Assembly (NCBI GenBank): GCA_963676725.1
Contig: OY781463.1
Coordinates: forward strand, 372,001 to 436,000
Reading direction: 5' to 3'
Length of the DNA: 64,000 bases
From: G963662905 sp963676725
GTDB lineage: Bacteria; Bacteroidota; Bacteroidia; Bacteroidales; WRLA01
Positions within the stretch are counted from its first letter, which is position 1. Every line of letters starts with the position of its first letter. Position numbers and translations under genes: made by a program. This document shows, piece after piece, positions 44,899 to 51,811 of the stretch. The notes below the pieces were generated by a model that saw nothing but the letters and a program-made list of their open reading frames with translations, did not search any database and was not told where the DNA came from.

Positions 44899-45864
44899 AT
44901 GGAGTTATTGCCAAATTTTGAAATACACCTTGATACAAGAATATCAAAGGAAGTAAGCAGAATCACCAATGTGTTCTCATACGAGCACAAGCCAAAAATC
45001 AAAGAATATTTCAAGCAGGACTTCATTATGGCACTTCTGCTTTTATGCGATGATTATTTATCATATGGCGACAAACAAAGTATTGAACAAAAAGAAATCA
45101 AGGACTGGGTTGATTTCGTACTATTATTATCATTTTTTGACCAGCTTGATGAAAAGGCACAGCAAAAAATAATGAGCAGAGCCGAGGCAATGTATACAAA
45201 GATTTATGAATATTGGTTTGCGCCTGAAGCAGTAGAAGGCAGGAAAAGATTCGGAGACCCTGGTACATTAGTTAATTTCTACAATGATTTACGGGCAAGA
45301 AAAGAAAATGCAGCTGATGAATTTCTTGTTCCGTTTTTTTCCGGTGAGCTCGGGGATTGTTTTTCAGACAAAATAGAACCAATCAACATTAAAGACTGGA
45401 AGTCGGAACTGTATCAGGTTTGCAACTCCATAGATGTTAAATGGGACATAAACGAGAACTTGTATCAGAACATTAAAGGATTGGCAGTTGTTAAAGAATA
45501 CCGAATTATTGGCTTTCTGGAAGAATTATTTAATCAACTAGCCTCAAAGGATATTCTTAAAAAACACGACAAAAAGAATTGGCAGAAGGTCTTTTCCCCA
45601 AATCCTTATCCAGGAGTTCGTTGGAGAACAATAAATACGAATGGCGAGCCAATTAATGGAGCGAAAAAAGGACTCTTTGACCTCATCTGGATCCTTACCA
45701 AAACGAAATTGAATAAAAAGCAGATTAAATTATATTTTGATCCGGATTTTAAACTGACAAGTAACCACAATAAAGTCGATGGGAAAAGGCATGATGGACT
45801 TGTTGAAAAAATGATCAGAAGAGCCAAGACCATTTCGAGCCAAAAAATCTTATCCAACCATTAA
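44899..45864 (+). CDS. hypothetical 321-residue protein of the element
   Basis: I do not recognise this protein. It has no signal peptide or membrane helix and is mostly alpha-helical and charged. The N-terminal half contains DFIMALLLLCDDYLSYGD and a W-rich helix pair. The C-terminal 90 residues hold a conserved-looking segment (YPGVRWRTINTNGEPINGAK, then IYFDPDFKLT-like strands and a basic end, GLVEKMIRRAKTI). The frame is also open 30 bases upstream; ATG 44899 is chosen because the extra N-terminus would begin inside the G-run region. It stands between repeats and the second HTH gene near the right end, so it may be an accessory gene or part of an older element. Confidence 0.6.
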   Translation: MELLPNFEIHLDTRISKEVSRITNVFSYEHKPKIKEYFKQDFIMALLLLCDDYLSYGDKQSIEQKEIKDWVDFVLLLSFFDQLDEKAQQKIMSRAEAMYTKIYEYWFAPEAVEGRKRFGDPGTLVNFYNDLRARKENAADEFLVPFFSGELGDCFSDKIEPINIKDWKSELYQVCNSIDVKWDINENLYQNIKGLAVVKEYRIIGFLEELFNQLASKDILKKHDKKNWQKVFSPNPYPGVRWRTINTNGEPINGAKKGLFDLIWILTKTKLNKKQIKLYFDPDFKLTSNHNKVDGKRHDGLVEKMIRRAKTISSQKILSNH

Positions 45865-45899
45865 TATTTGACTAAAAGAATAGCAGAAACAATCATCTT

Positions 45900-46030
45900 T
45901 ATGTGATTTATATGTGATTATCAATAGAGTGCTAATATATTGTATTATAGTTATTTATACATAATAATGTGACATGCTATTTTAAATGTGATTCCTCGTC
46001 TAATCACATAAAATACTTAAAATCAGTATT
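45900..46030. promoter_or_regulatory. AT-rich control region with ATGTGATT phrases, right end
   Basis: TTATGTGATTTATATGTGAT, AATGTGACATG and AATGTGATTCCTCGTCTAAT with a following inverted ATCACAT lie directly ahead of the second HTH gene. They share the ATGTGATT word with 18300-18480. Confidence 0.4.
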
Positions 46031-46042
46031 TTAGAAGGGTAT

Positions 46043-46393
46043 ATGTCGTATATTTGCTCGATAACCAATAATGAAAAAGGCATGAAGAAGGACATCAAAC
46101 TAAATTTAGACTTAAGAGAGCTCAATCAAGTAATCGAGGAAGAGGTAAATAAGGCTGTATTTGAAGAATGTGCTCCGGTATATTTTTTAAAAGGAACCGG
46201 GGAACTAGCAGAATTTTTGGGGATTTCAAAGAGCAAGGCTCAGGAATTAAAAAATGAGGGTGTTTTTTCTTGTTTCCAGATCGATCGAATTGTATTATTT
46301 GATCCCGATATCGTCACTAAAGAATTGGAAGATTACAACCAAAAGGAAAAAAACATTAAAAAATATCCTCGAATCAAGACGGTGGATAATTAA
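46043..46393 (+). CDS. second helix-turn-helix protein (DUF3853-like)
   Basis: The protein (116 residues, or 103 from the in-frame ATG at 46082) has an acidic N-terminal helix (LRELNQVIEEEVNKAVFEE) and a helix-turn-helix (GTGELAEFLGISKSKAQELK). It ends with the strand VLFDPDIVTKEL, the same layout as 18524-18790 although the sequences are diverged. AAGGG stands 4 bases before ATG 46043, which supports the longer form. Lying 200 bases from the right attachment site, it could be a directionality factor or a repressor. Confidence 0.7.
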   Translation: MSYICSITNNEKGMKKDIKLNLDLRELNQVIEEEVNKAVFEECAPVYFLKGTGELAEFLGISKSKAQELKNEGVFSCFQIDRIVLFDPDIVTKELEDYNQKEKNIKKYPRIKTVDN

Positions 46394-46516
46394 AATTATG
46401 TGTTGGAATTGCGCAGTTTTCCATAAAAACGTTTTTTAGAATGTTTATGAATTAGATTTTGTGGGTTATAATGAAGTGATGATAAGCGACTATTCGTAAA
46501 AACTAAAAAGGGCAAA

Positions 46517-46537
46517 TTTGTTGTAAAACTGTATGTA
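46517..46537 (+). other. candidate recombinase arm-type site at the right end
   Basis: TTTGTTGTAAAACTGTATGT matches TTTGTTGTAAAAATGTTGTA at 16822-16841 near the left end, with 12 identical bases at the start. Equal words inside both ends of an integrative element are typical of arm-type integrase sites. The rest of 46394-46596 holds no gene. Confidence 0.4.
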
Positions 46538-46596
46538 AATCAGATATTGCAAATTATAAAATATTGTATAACAGTATTTTAAGCTCATAATTTAGT

Positions 46597-46783
46597 CTTT
46601 CTGTCGAAATGACATTTTGGTGTTTTCAAGTGGCAAAGGCAGCGAGGACTCATTATAATTTTTTTTTTTTGTCCTCGCTGCCTTTGCCTAAATAACTGGT
46701 TAAAAGTCATTTCGACGACCAACGGGAGGAGAAATCTATTCATAAACGAGTGTTAAAAAATTATGTATTTATCTACTGACCTC
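46597..46783 (+). repeat. right half of the MITE split by the integrative element
   Basis: The segment starts with the CTTTCTGTCGA core, continues as in the intact MITE and ends with the inverted terminal repeat TACTGACCTC. It contains a perfect 18-bp hairpin (arms 46632-46649 and 46671-46688, GGCAAAGGCAGCGAGGAC and complement) and a wider 11-bp pair (GTCGAAATGAC with GTCATTTCGAC). It ends 21 bases before the thiL start and reads into it. Confidence 0.8.
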
Positions 46784-46804
46784 ATTAAATGTATTTTTGT
46801 GCTT

Positions 46805-47812
46805 ATGAAAATGAGTGAATTGGGCGAATTTTCCTTTATCGGCAAATTTGCTAAGAATTATGATGGCCTTTTAAATGAGGGCTTTATGGGTATTGGGGAT
46901 GATTGCGCCATCATCCCGGCAGGGGAAGAATACGATTATCTGATAAGTACTGACCTTTTGGTTGAAGGCGTGCATTTTTTGCTCGATGAGATGCTTCCAA
47001 AAGATTTGGGACAAAAAGCTTTGGCGGTAAACCTGAGCGATATTGCCGCTATGGGCGGTGAACCTGTGGGCACATTTCTGTCACTCGGCATCCCAAAGGA
47101 AACTGCCGCAAGATATATTAAAGATTTTATGCAAGGATATGAGAAAATGAGCAAGCATTTTTCTGTGCCCTTGCTTGGTGGCGATACGACAAGCTCACTC
47201 AGGGATTTATGTATTAATGTGGCTGTTGTGGGCAAGTGTCCGAAAGGCAGTGCCAAATTGCGCAAAAGCGCTAAAAATAATGACATCATTTGTGTTACCG
47301 GCCCCTTGGGTGATTCTGCCGCAGGTCTGGAAATAATACTTAATAAGGATTATTTAACGTATCAGGAATCGCTGCTAAGAAACCGTCATTTATTAATTTC
47401 GCCACGCATCGAAGAGGGAATATGGCTGCGAAATCAGAAAGATGTTCATGCAATGATGGATCTTTCCGATGGAATTTCTTCCGACCTTGCTCATATCCTA
47501 AAAGCATCTAAAAGATCTGCTGAGGTTTTTATTGAGCAGCTTCCCATTTCGCCATTATTGCAGGAATACTGCGAAGAAAATCATTGGGATGCCAGCAGTT
47601 TTGCCATCGGTGGGGGAGAGGATTACGAGCTTTTGTGTACCGTGAAAGCCGATTCTTTCGCCAAAGTGCAAGAAAGCTTTCAGGCTGAATTTCAAAAGCC
47701 TTTGTACGCTATTGGGCGGATTTGCAATGGAAAAAGAAAAATTCGCTGGATGAAGAATGGAGAGGATTTTTCGGTAGAGGCAAAAACCTTTCATCATTTT
47801 AAGAGTGAATAA
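46805..47812 (+). CDS. thiL: thiamine-monophosphate kinase ThiL
   Basis: ThiL phosphorylates thiamine monophosphate to thiamine diphosphate with ATP. All family motifs are present: FMGIGDDCAII, LISTDLLVEGVHF, LSDIAAMGGEP, PLLGGDTTSS, VTGPLGDSAAG, MDLSDGISSDL and GGGEDYELL. The acidic residues in GDD, STD, GGD and DLSD bind Mg and nucleotide. The length of about 335 residues is normal. The start is ATG 46805 or 46811; the frame is open further up only because it runs through the MITE end. The MITE therefore sits in the promoter region of thiL and may supply or disturb its promoter. Confidence 0.95.
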   Translation: MKMSELGEFSFIGKFAKNYDGLLNEGFMGIGDDCAIIPAGEEYDYLISTDLLVEGVHFLLDEMLPKDLGQKALAVNLSDIAAMGGEPVGTFLSLGIPKETAARYIKDFMQGYEKMSKHFSVPLLGGDTTSSLRDLCINVAVVGKCPKGSAKLRKSAKNNDIICVTGPLGDSAAGLEIILNKDYLTYQESLLRNRHLLISPRIEEGIWLRNQKDVHAMMDLSDGISSDLAHILKASKRSAEVFIEQLPISPLLQEYCEENHWDASSFAIGGGEDYELLCTVKADSFAKVQESFQAEFQKPLYAIGRICNGKRKIRWMKNGEDFSVEAKTFHHFKSE

Positions 47813-47823
47813 TTCAATATCTT

Positions 47824-49488
47824 ATGAATATGAAGCAGAAACTTTTCAGTGTTGATATTCATGATGTGCTTGATTACCTGTCGGTACGGAAGCGCCATTT
47901 TTTGTGGATTTTGCCATTGCTTCATTTTGTGCTTGTTGTAATTTGGCGGCAGTCTTTGGGTGTTTTTTATCTTGATGCCATAGATCCGGAATATTTTCAC
48001 TTAATCAGTGGTGCCGCTTTTGCTGATCTTCATCCCGATCCGGGATATATGGATCATCCGGGCATTCCATTACAAATTATTATAGCGATAGCAGCCCGCT
48101 TTGTTTTTTGGATTTCGGGCAGCGAGAATTTGTTGGCAGATGTCGTTCATCGACCGGAATTGTATTTGTTTGCAGCCAATCTGCTAACAAATATTCTGAG
48201 CGCTGTAATTATCTGGTGGATTGGGCTTAAAGCATGGAAATACAGCAAAAACTTTAGCCTTGCCCTGAGTATGCAGCTTGCTTTTTATGCAAGTTGGCAT
48301 TTGCTCGATGTGGCAGCCCGCATAATTCCTGAAGCTATGATGCTGCTGCCTTTAAGCCTGCTTTTTCTATTGTTTGTCCGCTATTTATACGATGTAGATG
48401 AGGAAGTTAAACTGCATAAATATATTGTTTTGTCGGCATTATTTGTAGGATGGGGCATTGCTTGCAAACTATCCTTTTCTGCATTTTTAGTGATGCCGCT
48501 TATACTGTTTCCTCACTATAGAAATAAACTGAAGGTTTTAGGCTACAGTATCTTGTTTTTCTTCGTTTTTGCATTTTCCACACTGAGCAATTTGAAGCAT
48601 TTTTTTGGATGGAGTGGAAAAATGTTGGTGCATAGCGGGAAATGGGGCGAAGGCGATGTCGGTTTGATTGACCTCTCTCAATTTACCACGCGGATTAAAA
48701 CTTTGTATGCCTATGATTCTTTGTTTTTTGTACTGCTTGCCCTGCTGCTTGCTGCTCTGATTGTATTGTTTATTTTCGGGAAAAGGAATCGTTTTAATAA
48801 AAAATTATTGCGTATTGGCTTGGCGATACTTTCAGGCCCAGCTTTATTGGTAATTATGATTTGCAAGCATTTCGCATTGCATTATTTGATCCCCGCATTT
48901 TTGTTTAAGGTCTTTTTTGTTGTTTTTATTTTGATAGTGCTGCAGGAATTGTTGAAGAAATATTATTGGTCTCAATACGCTCAGTTTATTGGTTTTGTAT
49001 TTGCCCTAAGCTTGATGTTTTTTTCTGTCGCTCAACCATCACAAAAAACAGATCCGAATCGCATTGAAAAACAAGGGCAGCGAATGGCGCATTTCACATC
49101 AAGGGTGGCGCAAGAGGATTTGCTGATTATTAGCGGATATTTCGCTGGGAGCCCATTCCCATCCTATGCTTTGGCCAACGGGTTTCACCTGAGCGGTCCC
49201 GTTCGGAAATTTTATAAACCAGTGCTCAAAGAAGCCTTCCCAAATCGCTTTTTTTATAATGATTGGTCGGATAAATTCTTCCATTGGGATGAATATGTGC
49301 CTACAGATTCTTTATTAAACAAAAATAGGCGAATCCTGATCTATTATGGAAAAGAAAAGCAAAATGATCCCCAAATTATCCTTCAGCGTTTCCGCCATGA
49401 ACATCCGGAACAACATTTTGCATTGGAAAAAATCTATGAAGATAAGGCCTCAACAGAAGGCTTATTCGAACTAATTGTTCGTCCATAG
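47824..49488 (+). CDS. polytopic membrane protein, GT-C (GT39/PMT-like) glycosyltransferase
   Basis: The 554-residue protein has about ten to twelve membrane helices and an extracytoplasmic loop after the first helix with DAIDPEYFHLISGAAF and YMDHPGIPLQ. This matches the GT-C layout, where acidic residues in the first loop bind the lipid-linked sugar. The soluble C-terminal 120 residues (IISGYFAGSPFPSYALANGF) are of the type seen in such proteins. It starts 11 bases after thiL, so the genes may be cotranscribed, without an evident functional link. The sugar donor and acceptor are unknown. Confidence 0.7.
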   Translation: MNMKQKLFSVDIHDVLDYLSVRKRHFLWILPLLHFVLVVIWRQSLGVFYLDAIDPEYFHLISGAAFADLHPDPGYMDHPGIPLQIIIAIAARFVFWISGSENLLADVVHRPELYLFAANLLTNILSAVIIWWIGLKAWKYSKNFSLALSMQLAFYASWHLLDVAARIIPEAMMLLPLSLLFLLFVRYLYDVDEEVKLHKYIVLSALFVGWGIACKLSFSAFLVMPLILFPHYRNKLKVLGYSILFFFVFAFSTLSNLKHFFGWSGKMLVHSGKWGEGDVGLIDLSQFTTRIKTLYAYDSLFFVLLALLLAALIVLFIFGKRNRFNKKLLRIGLAILSGPALLVIMICKHFALHYLIPAFLFKVFFVVFILIVLQELLKKYYWSQYAQFIGFVFALSLMFFSVAQPSQKTDPNRIEKQGQRMAHFTSRVAQEDLLIISGYFAGSPFPSYALANGFHLSGPVRKFYKPVLKEAFPNRFFYNDWSDKFFHWDEYVPTDSLLNKNRRILIYYGKEKQNDPQIILQRFRHEHPEQHFALEKIYEDKASTEGLFELIVRP

Positions 49489-49572
49489 AGTATTTAAGAA
49501 GTTATTGGCGAAGATTTAAAAATCGGCGATGATGGAAAAATTTCAACAAAAATAGTTTGAAATCAAAAAACT

Positions 49573-49590
49573 GTTCGTAATTTTGCGAAC
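49573..49590. promoter_or_regulatory. ArsR operator 1 containing the arsR promoter
   Basis: GTTCG-N8-CGAAC is a perfect dyad. Its 8-base centre is TAATTTTG, a match to the Bacteroidota -7 element, and the arsR ATG follows 2 bases after the dyad. A bound ArsR dimer would cover the -7 site, and the transcript would be leaderless or nearly so. Confidence 0.75.
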
Positions 49591-49592
49591 TG

Positions 49593-49892
49593 ATGGAAAA
49601 AGAAAGAGCATATAGCGAGAAAGAAATTAAGATAGCACGAATTGCAAAAGCACTTGGGCATCCGGTGCGCGTTTATGTGCTTGGCTTTTTATCGCAGCAA
49701 AGCTGTTGTTATAGTGGTGATTTAACGGATATTCTCCCCATTGCAAAATCGACACTTTCCCAACATCTTAAAGAATTGCGCGATGCAGGGCTTATTCAGG
49801 GCGAAATTGAAGCGCCACGAATTAGATATTGTCTTAATCAGGAAAATTGGAAACTCGCTCAGGAATTATTTAAGGAGTTTTTTAAAGTTTAA
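49593..49892 (+). CDS. arsR: ArsR-family metalloregulator
   Basis: This 99-residue winged-helix protein has the ArsR pattern (IAKALGHPVRVYVLGFL, then DILPIAKSTLSQHLKELRDAGLI). A cysteine pair (SQQSCCYSGDL) lies just before the recognition helix region, where As(III)-binding cysteines sit in many ArsR proteins. It should repress its own promoter and the downstream operon until arsenite or an organoarsenical binds. The two matching dyads at 49573 and 49910 support this. Confidence 0.88.
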   Translation: MEKERAYSEKEIKIARIAKALGHPVRVYVLGFLSQQSCCYSGDLTDILPIAKSTLSQHLKELRDAGLIQGEIEAPRIRYCLNQENWKLAQELFKEFFKV

Positions 49893-49909
49893 AATTTTTT
49901 ATATAAACC

Positions 49910-49934
49910 GTTCGCTGTTTTACGAACTACGAAC
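49910..49934. promoter_or_regulatory. ArsR operator 2 before the thioredoxin-arsFGC genes
   Basis: A second GTTCG-N8-CGAAC dyad (49910-49927) has the same spacing as operator 1, plus an extra CGAAC half-site at 49930-49934. The spacer CTGTTTTA is less like a -7 element. The site lies 24 bases before the thioredoxin gene and suggests a second regulated promoter inside the cluster. Confidence 0.7.
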
Positions 49935-49950
49935 ACAAAAATCAAATCAT

Positions 49951-50184
49951 ATGAACATTAAAGTATTTGGAACAGGTTGCGCGAAATGCAAAACTCTGGA
50001 AACAGCTACCATCAAGGCATTGGAAGAATTAAACATGCCAACGGAAGTAGAAAAAGTAGAAGATATAGTAAAAATTATGGAGGCTGGTGTGCTCACAACC
50101 CCGGCGCTTATGCTGGATGGAAAAGTTGTAGTTTCGGGGCGTGTGCCTTCGGTAAAAGAACTAAAGCAAATCATACAAGCCTAA
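49951..50184 (+). CDS. small thioredoxin-family (redox-active disulfide 2) protein
   Basis: The 77-residue protein has the active site GTGCAKCKTLE (CxxC at Cys10 and Cys13) and the cis-Pro segment GVLTTPALMLDGKVV of the thioredoxin-like fold. This compact family often accompanies ArsR, permease and ArsG genes. It may deliver electrons to the arsenate reductase or handle thiol-bound arsenic. ATG 49951 is used; the frame is open upstream inside arsR but that is a shadow. Confidence 0.85.
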   Translation: MNIKVFGTGCAKCKTLETATIKALEELNMPTEVEKVEDIVKIMEAGVLTTPALMLDGKVVVSGRVPSVKELKQIIQA

Positions 50185-50194
50185 AACATTGAAT

Positions 50195-50632
50195 ATGAAA
50201 TTAATTCGAGTATTCTTAATGATGAGTGTTCTTGCTATTTTGACAGTATCCTGCCAAAATAAAGTGCAACCGGAAGAAAAAGAAAGTGTAGCAGTAGTTC
50301 AGTCTCAAGCAGAAACAGAGGTGTATTATTTTCATTTTACACGCCGCTGTGCTACTTGCAATGCCGTTGAAGATGTGACCAAAGATGCCTTAAAAGAGTT
50401 TTATCCCAATTTGATTGATGAGGATAAGATCGCATTTCATTCCCTTGATCTTGAAGAACCTCAAAATGCTGCAGTGGCCGAAGAACTTGGTGTTTCAGTC
50501 CAAGCCTTGATTTTTGTGCATGGCGACCAGAAGCTTGACCTTACACAAGACGGCTTTTTATATGCGCGTGTCAGTCCTTCAAAATTAAAGGAAAAGATAA
50601 AAGAGGCTGTGGATCAATTAATCGCTGAATAG
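50195..50632 (+). CDS. arsF: ArsF-family lipoprotein
   Basis: This 145-residue lipoprotein (LMMSVLAILTVSC, lipid Cys) carries a thioredoxin-like domain with RRCATCNAVED (CxxC). It matches the family annotated as nitrophenyl compound nitroreductase subunit ArsF, which travels with ArsG. In known arsEFG clusters it takes part in handling trivalent aromatic arsenicals at the membrane. ATG 50195 is preferred to TTG 50189. It is followed by arsG after 4 bases. Confidence 0.8.
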   Translation: MKLIRVFLMMSVLAILTVSCQNKVQPEEKESVAVVQSQAETEVYYFHFTRRCATCNAVEDVTKDALKEFYPNLIDEDKIAFHSLDLEEPQNAAVAEELGVSVQALIFVHGDQKLDLTQDGFLYARVSPSKLKEKIKEAVDQLIAE

Positions 50633-50636
50633 GCTT

Positions 50637-51335
50637 ATGGAAGTATTGCAGCAATTGCTCGAAGGAGCTCAGTTTCCGGTGTTTTCGGCCTTTCTTTTGG
50701 GTTTGATGACGGCCATTAGTCCTTGCCCTTTGGCAACAAATATTACCGCCATTGGTTATCTGAGTAAAGATATTCAAAGCCGCAAACGTGTTTTCGTTCA
50801 GGGACTTGTATACACTTTAGGGAGGGCAATTGCTTATACAACCATCGGACTTATTTTTTACTTCACAACCAGCGGGCTTCAGCTGTCGGGTTTTATGCAA
50901 CAATGGGGTGAAAAATTCCTCGGGCCTCTTTTGATCATTATCGGCATTTTTATGTTGGGATTGATAAAAATCAATATCCCTGCCATGGGAAGGCTGAGTG
51001 AAAAATGGACAAAAAATCAAAAAGGAGGCTTTTGGGATGTGCTTTTGTTGGGTGTTTTGTTTGCCCTCGCCTTTTGTCCCTATAGTGGTGTGCTCTATTT
51101 TGGGATGCTAATACCGATGACAATAAGCAGTGCATCTGGTTTATACCTGCCGCTTATTTTCGCTTTGGCAACCGGACTTCCTGTGATTATTATTGCTTGG
51201 TTGCTTGCATTTTCGGTAGGGCAAATTGGCGGATTTTTTAATAATCTGAAGCGCTTTGAATTTTGGTTCAGGCGTATTATTGCCACGATTTTTATTCTTG
51301 TTGGGATATATTATTGTATCGTATTTTTTATCTAA
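50637..51335 (+). CDS. arsG: ArsG-family membrane transporter (DsbD/CcdA-like)
   Basis: The 232-residue protein has six membrane helices and the CcdA/DsbD-like motifs LMTAISPCPLATNI and LFALAFCPYSGVL, each with a conserved Cys-Pro. This is the layout of the aromatic aminobenzylarsenical efflux permease ArsG family. With ArsF it would form a thiol-linked system that removes trivalent organoarsenicals. It lies in an operon with thioredoxin, arsF and arsC. Confidence 0.82.
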   Translation: MEVLQQLLEGAQFPVFSAFLLGLMTAISPCPLATNITAIGYLSKDIQSRKRVFVQGLVYTLGRAIAYTTIGLIFYFTTSGLQLSGFMQQWGEKFLGPLLIIIGIFMLGLIKINIPAMGRLSEKWTKNQKGGFWDVLLLGVLFALAFCPYSGVLYFGMLIPMTISSASGLYLPLIFALATGLPVIIIAWLLAFSVGQIGGFFNNLKRFEFWFRRIIATIFILVGIYYCIVFFI

Positions 51336-51385
51336 TCTAGCCTTGATCTGGATATTTTTAACGAATGAATTTAAAAACATTAAAA

Positions 51386-51811
51386 ATGAAAATACTTGTC
51401 CTTTGCACGGGAAATTCCTGCCGTAGTCAGATGGCGCACGGTTTTCTGCATTCTTTTGATAAGCGGTTGATGGTTCGATCTGCAGGAACAGAGCCTGCAC
51501 AAGAAGTTCAGCCAAAAGCCATTCAGGTGATGGCAGAACTTGGTATCGACATCAGTCACCATAAACCCGAACTTGTTGATGCCTATATTGATCAGGAGTG
51601 GGATTATGTGCTTACCGTCTGTGATGATGCCAACGAAAAATGTCCGGTGTTTGCAGGCAAAGTTAAAAATCGTTTGCATATTGGTTTCGATGACCCTTCC
51701 AAAGCTGAAGGAAGCGCAGAATTTATCATGAGCGAATTTTATCGTGTGCGCGACGAAATAGGAAAAAAACTTAGAGAACTATACGATACAGAAATTCTTA
51801 GAGATGAATAA
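51386..51811 (+). CDS. arsC: arsenate reductase ArsC, thioredoxin-coupled type
   Basis: The 141-residue protein has the low-molecular-weight phosphatase P-loop CTGNSCRS (Cys7, Arg13) and a second pair, Cys79 and Cys86 (TVCDDANEKC). This three-cysteine set is that of the pI258-type enzyme, which reduces As(V) to As(III) through a disulfide cascade ending at thioredoxin. The small thioredoxin upstream is a natural partner. The product arsenite would be exported by the permease that follows, whose start overlaps this gene by 8 bases. ATG 51386 gives the family start MKILVLC. Confidence 0.92.
   Translation: MKILVLCTGNSCRSQMAHGFLHSFDKRLMVRSAGTEPAQEVQPKAIQVMAELGIDISHHKPELVDAYIDQEWDYVLTVCDDANEKCPVFAGKVKNRLHIGFDDPSKAEGSAEFIMSEFYRVRDEIGKKLRELYDTEILRDE

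Larger units (their letters stand above)
16705..46607 (+). mobile_element. 29.9-kb integrative element with RHS toxin cargo
   Basis: The boundaries are an 11-bp direct repeat, CTTTCTGTCGA, at 16705-16715 and 46597-46607. Joining the outer flanks at this repeat restores one MITE like the intact copy at 58845-59153, apart from small differences. A tyrosine recombinase lies 158 bases inside the left end. Next come an HTH protein, an AAA+ ATPase and a primase, the usual replication kit of small integrative elements of Bacteroidota (NBU-like). Cargo is a T9SS/RHS operon and an array of RHS tips. I see no relaxase, coupling protein or mating-pore gene, so transfer would need help from another element. 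The alternative that the two MITE halves are unrelated is less likely given the flanks. Confidence 0.75.

Noticed and set aside
16705..46607. Conjugation genes in the integrative element
   Set aside because: I found no relaxase, coupling ATPase or Tra protein; all genes are recombination, replication or cargo, so I do not call it an ICE.
16590..46783. The two MITE pieces as two independent truncated copies
   Set aside because: They end and begin at the same 11-bp word, add up to one full copy, and their outer flanks match at 10 of 12 bases; one split copy is the simpler reading.
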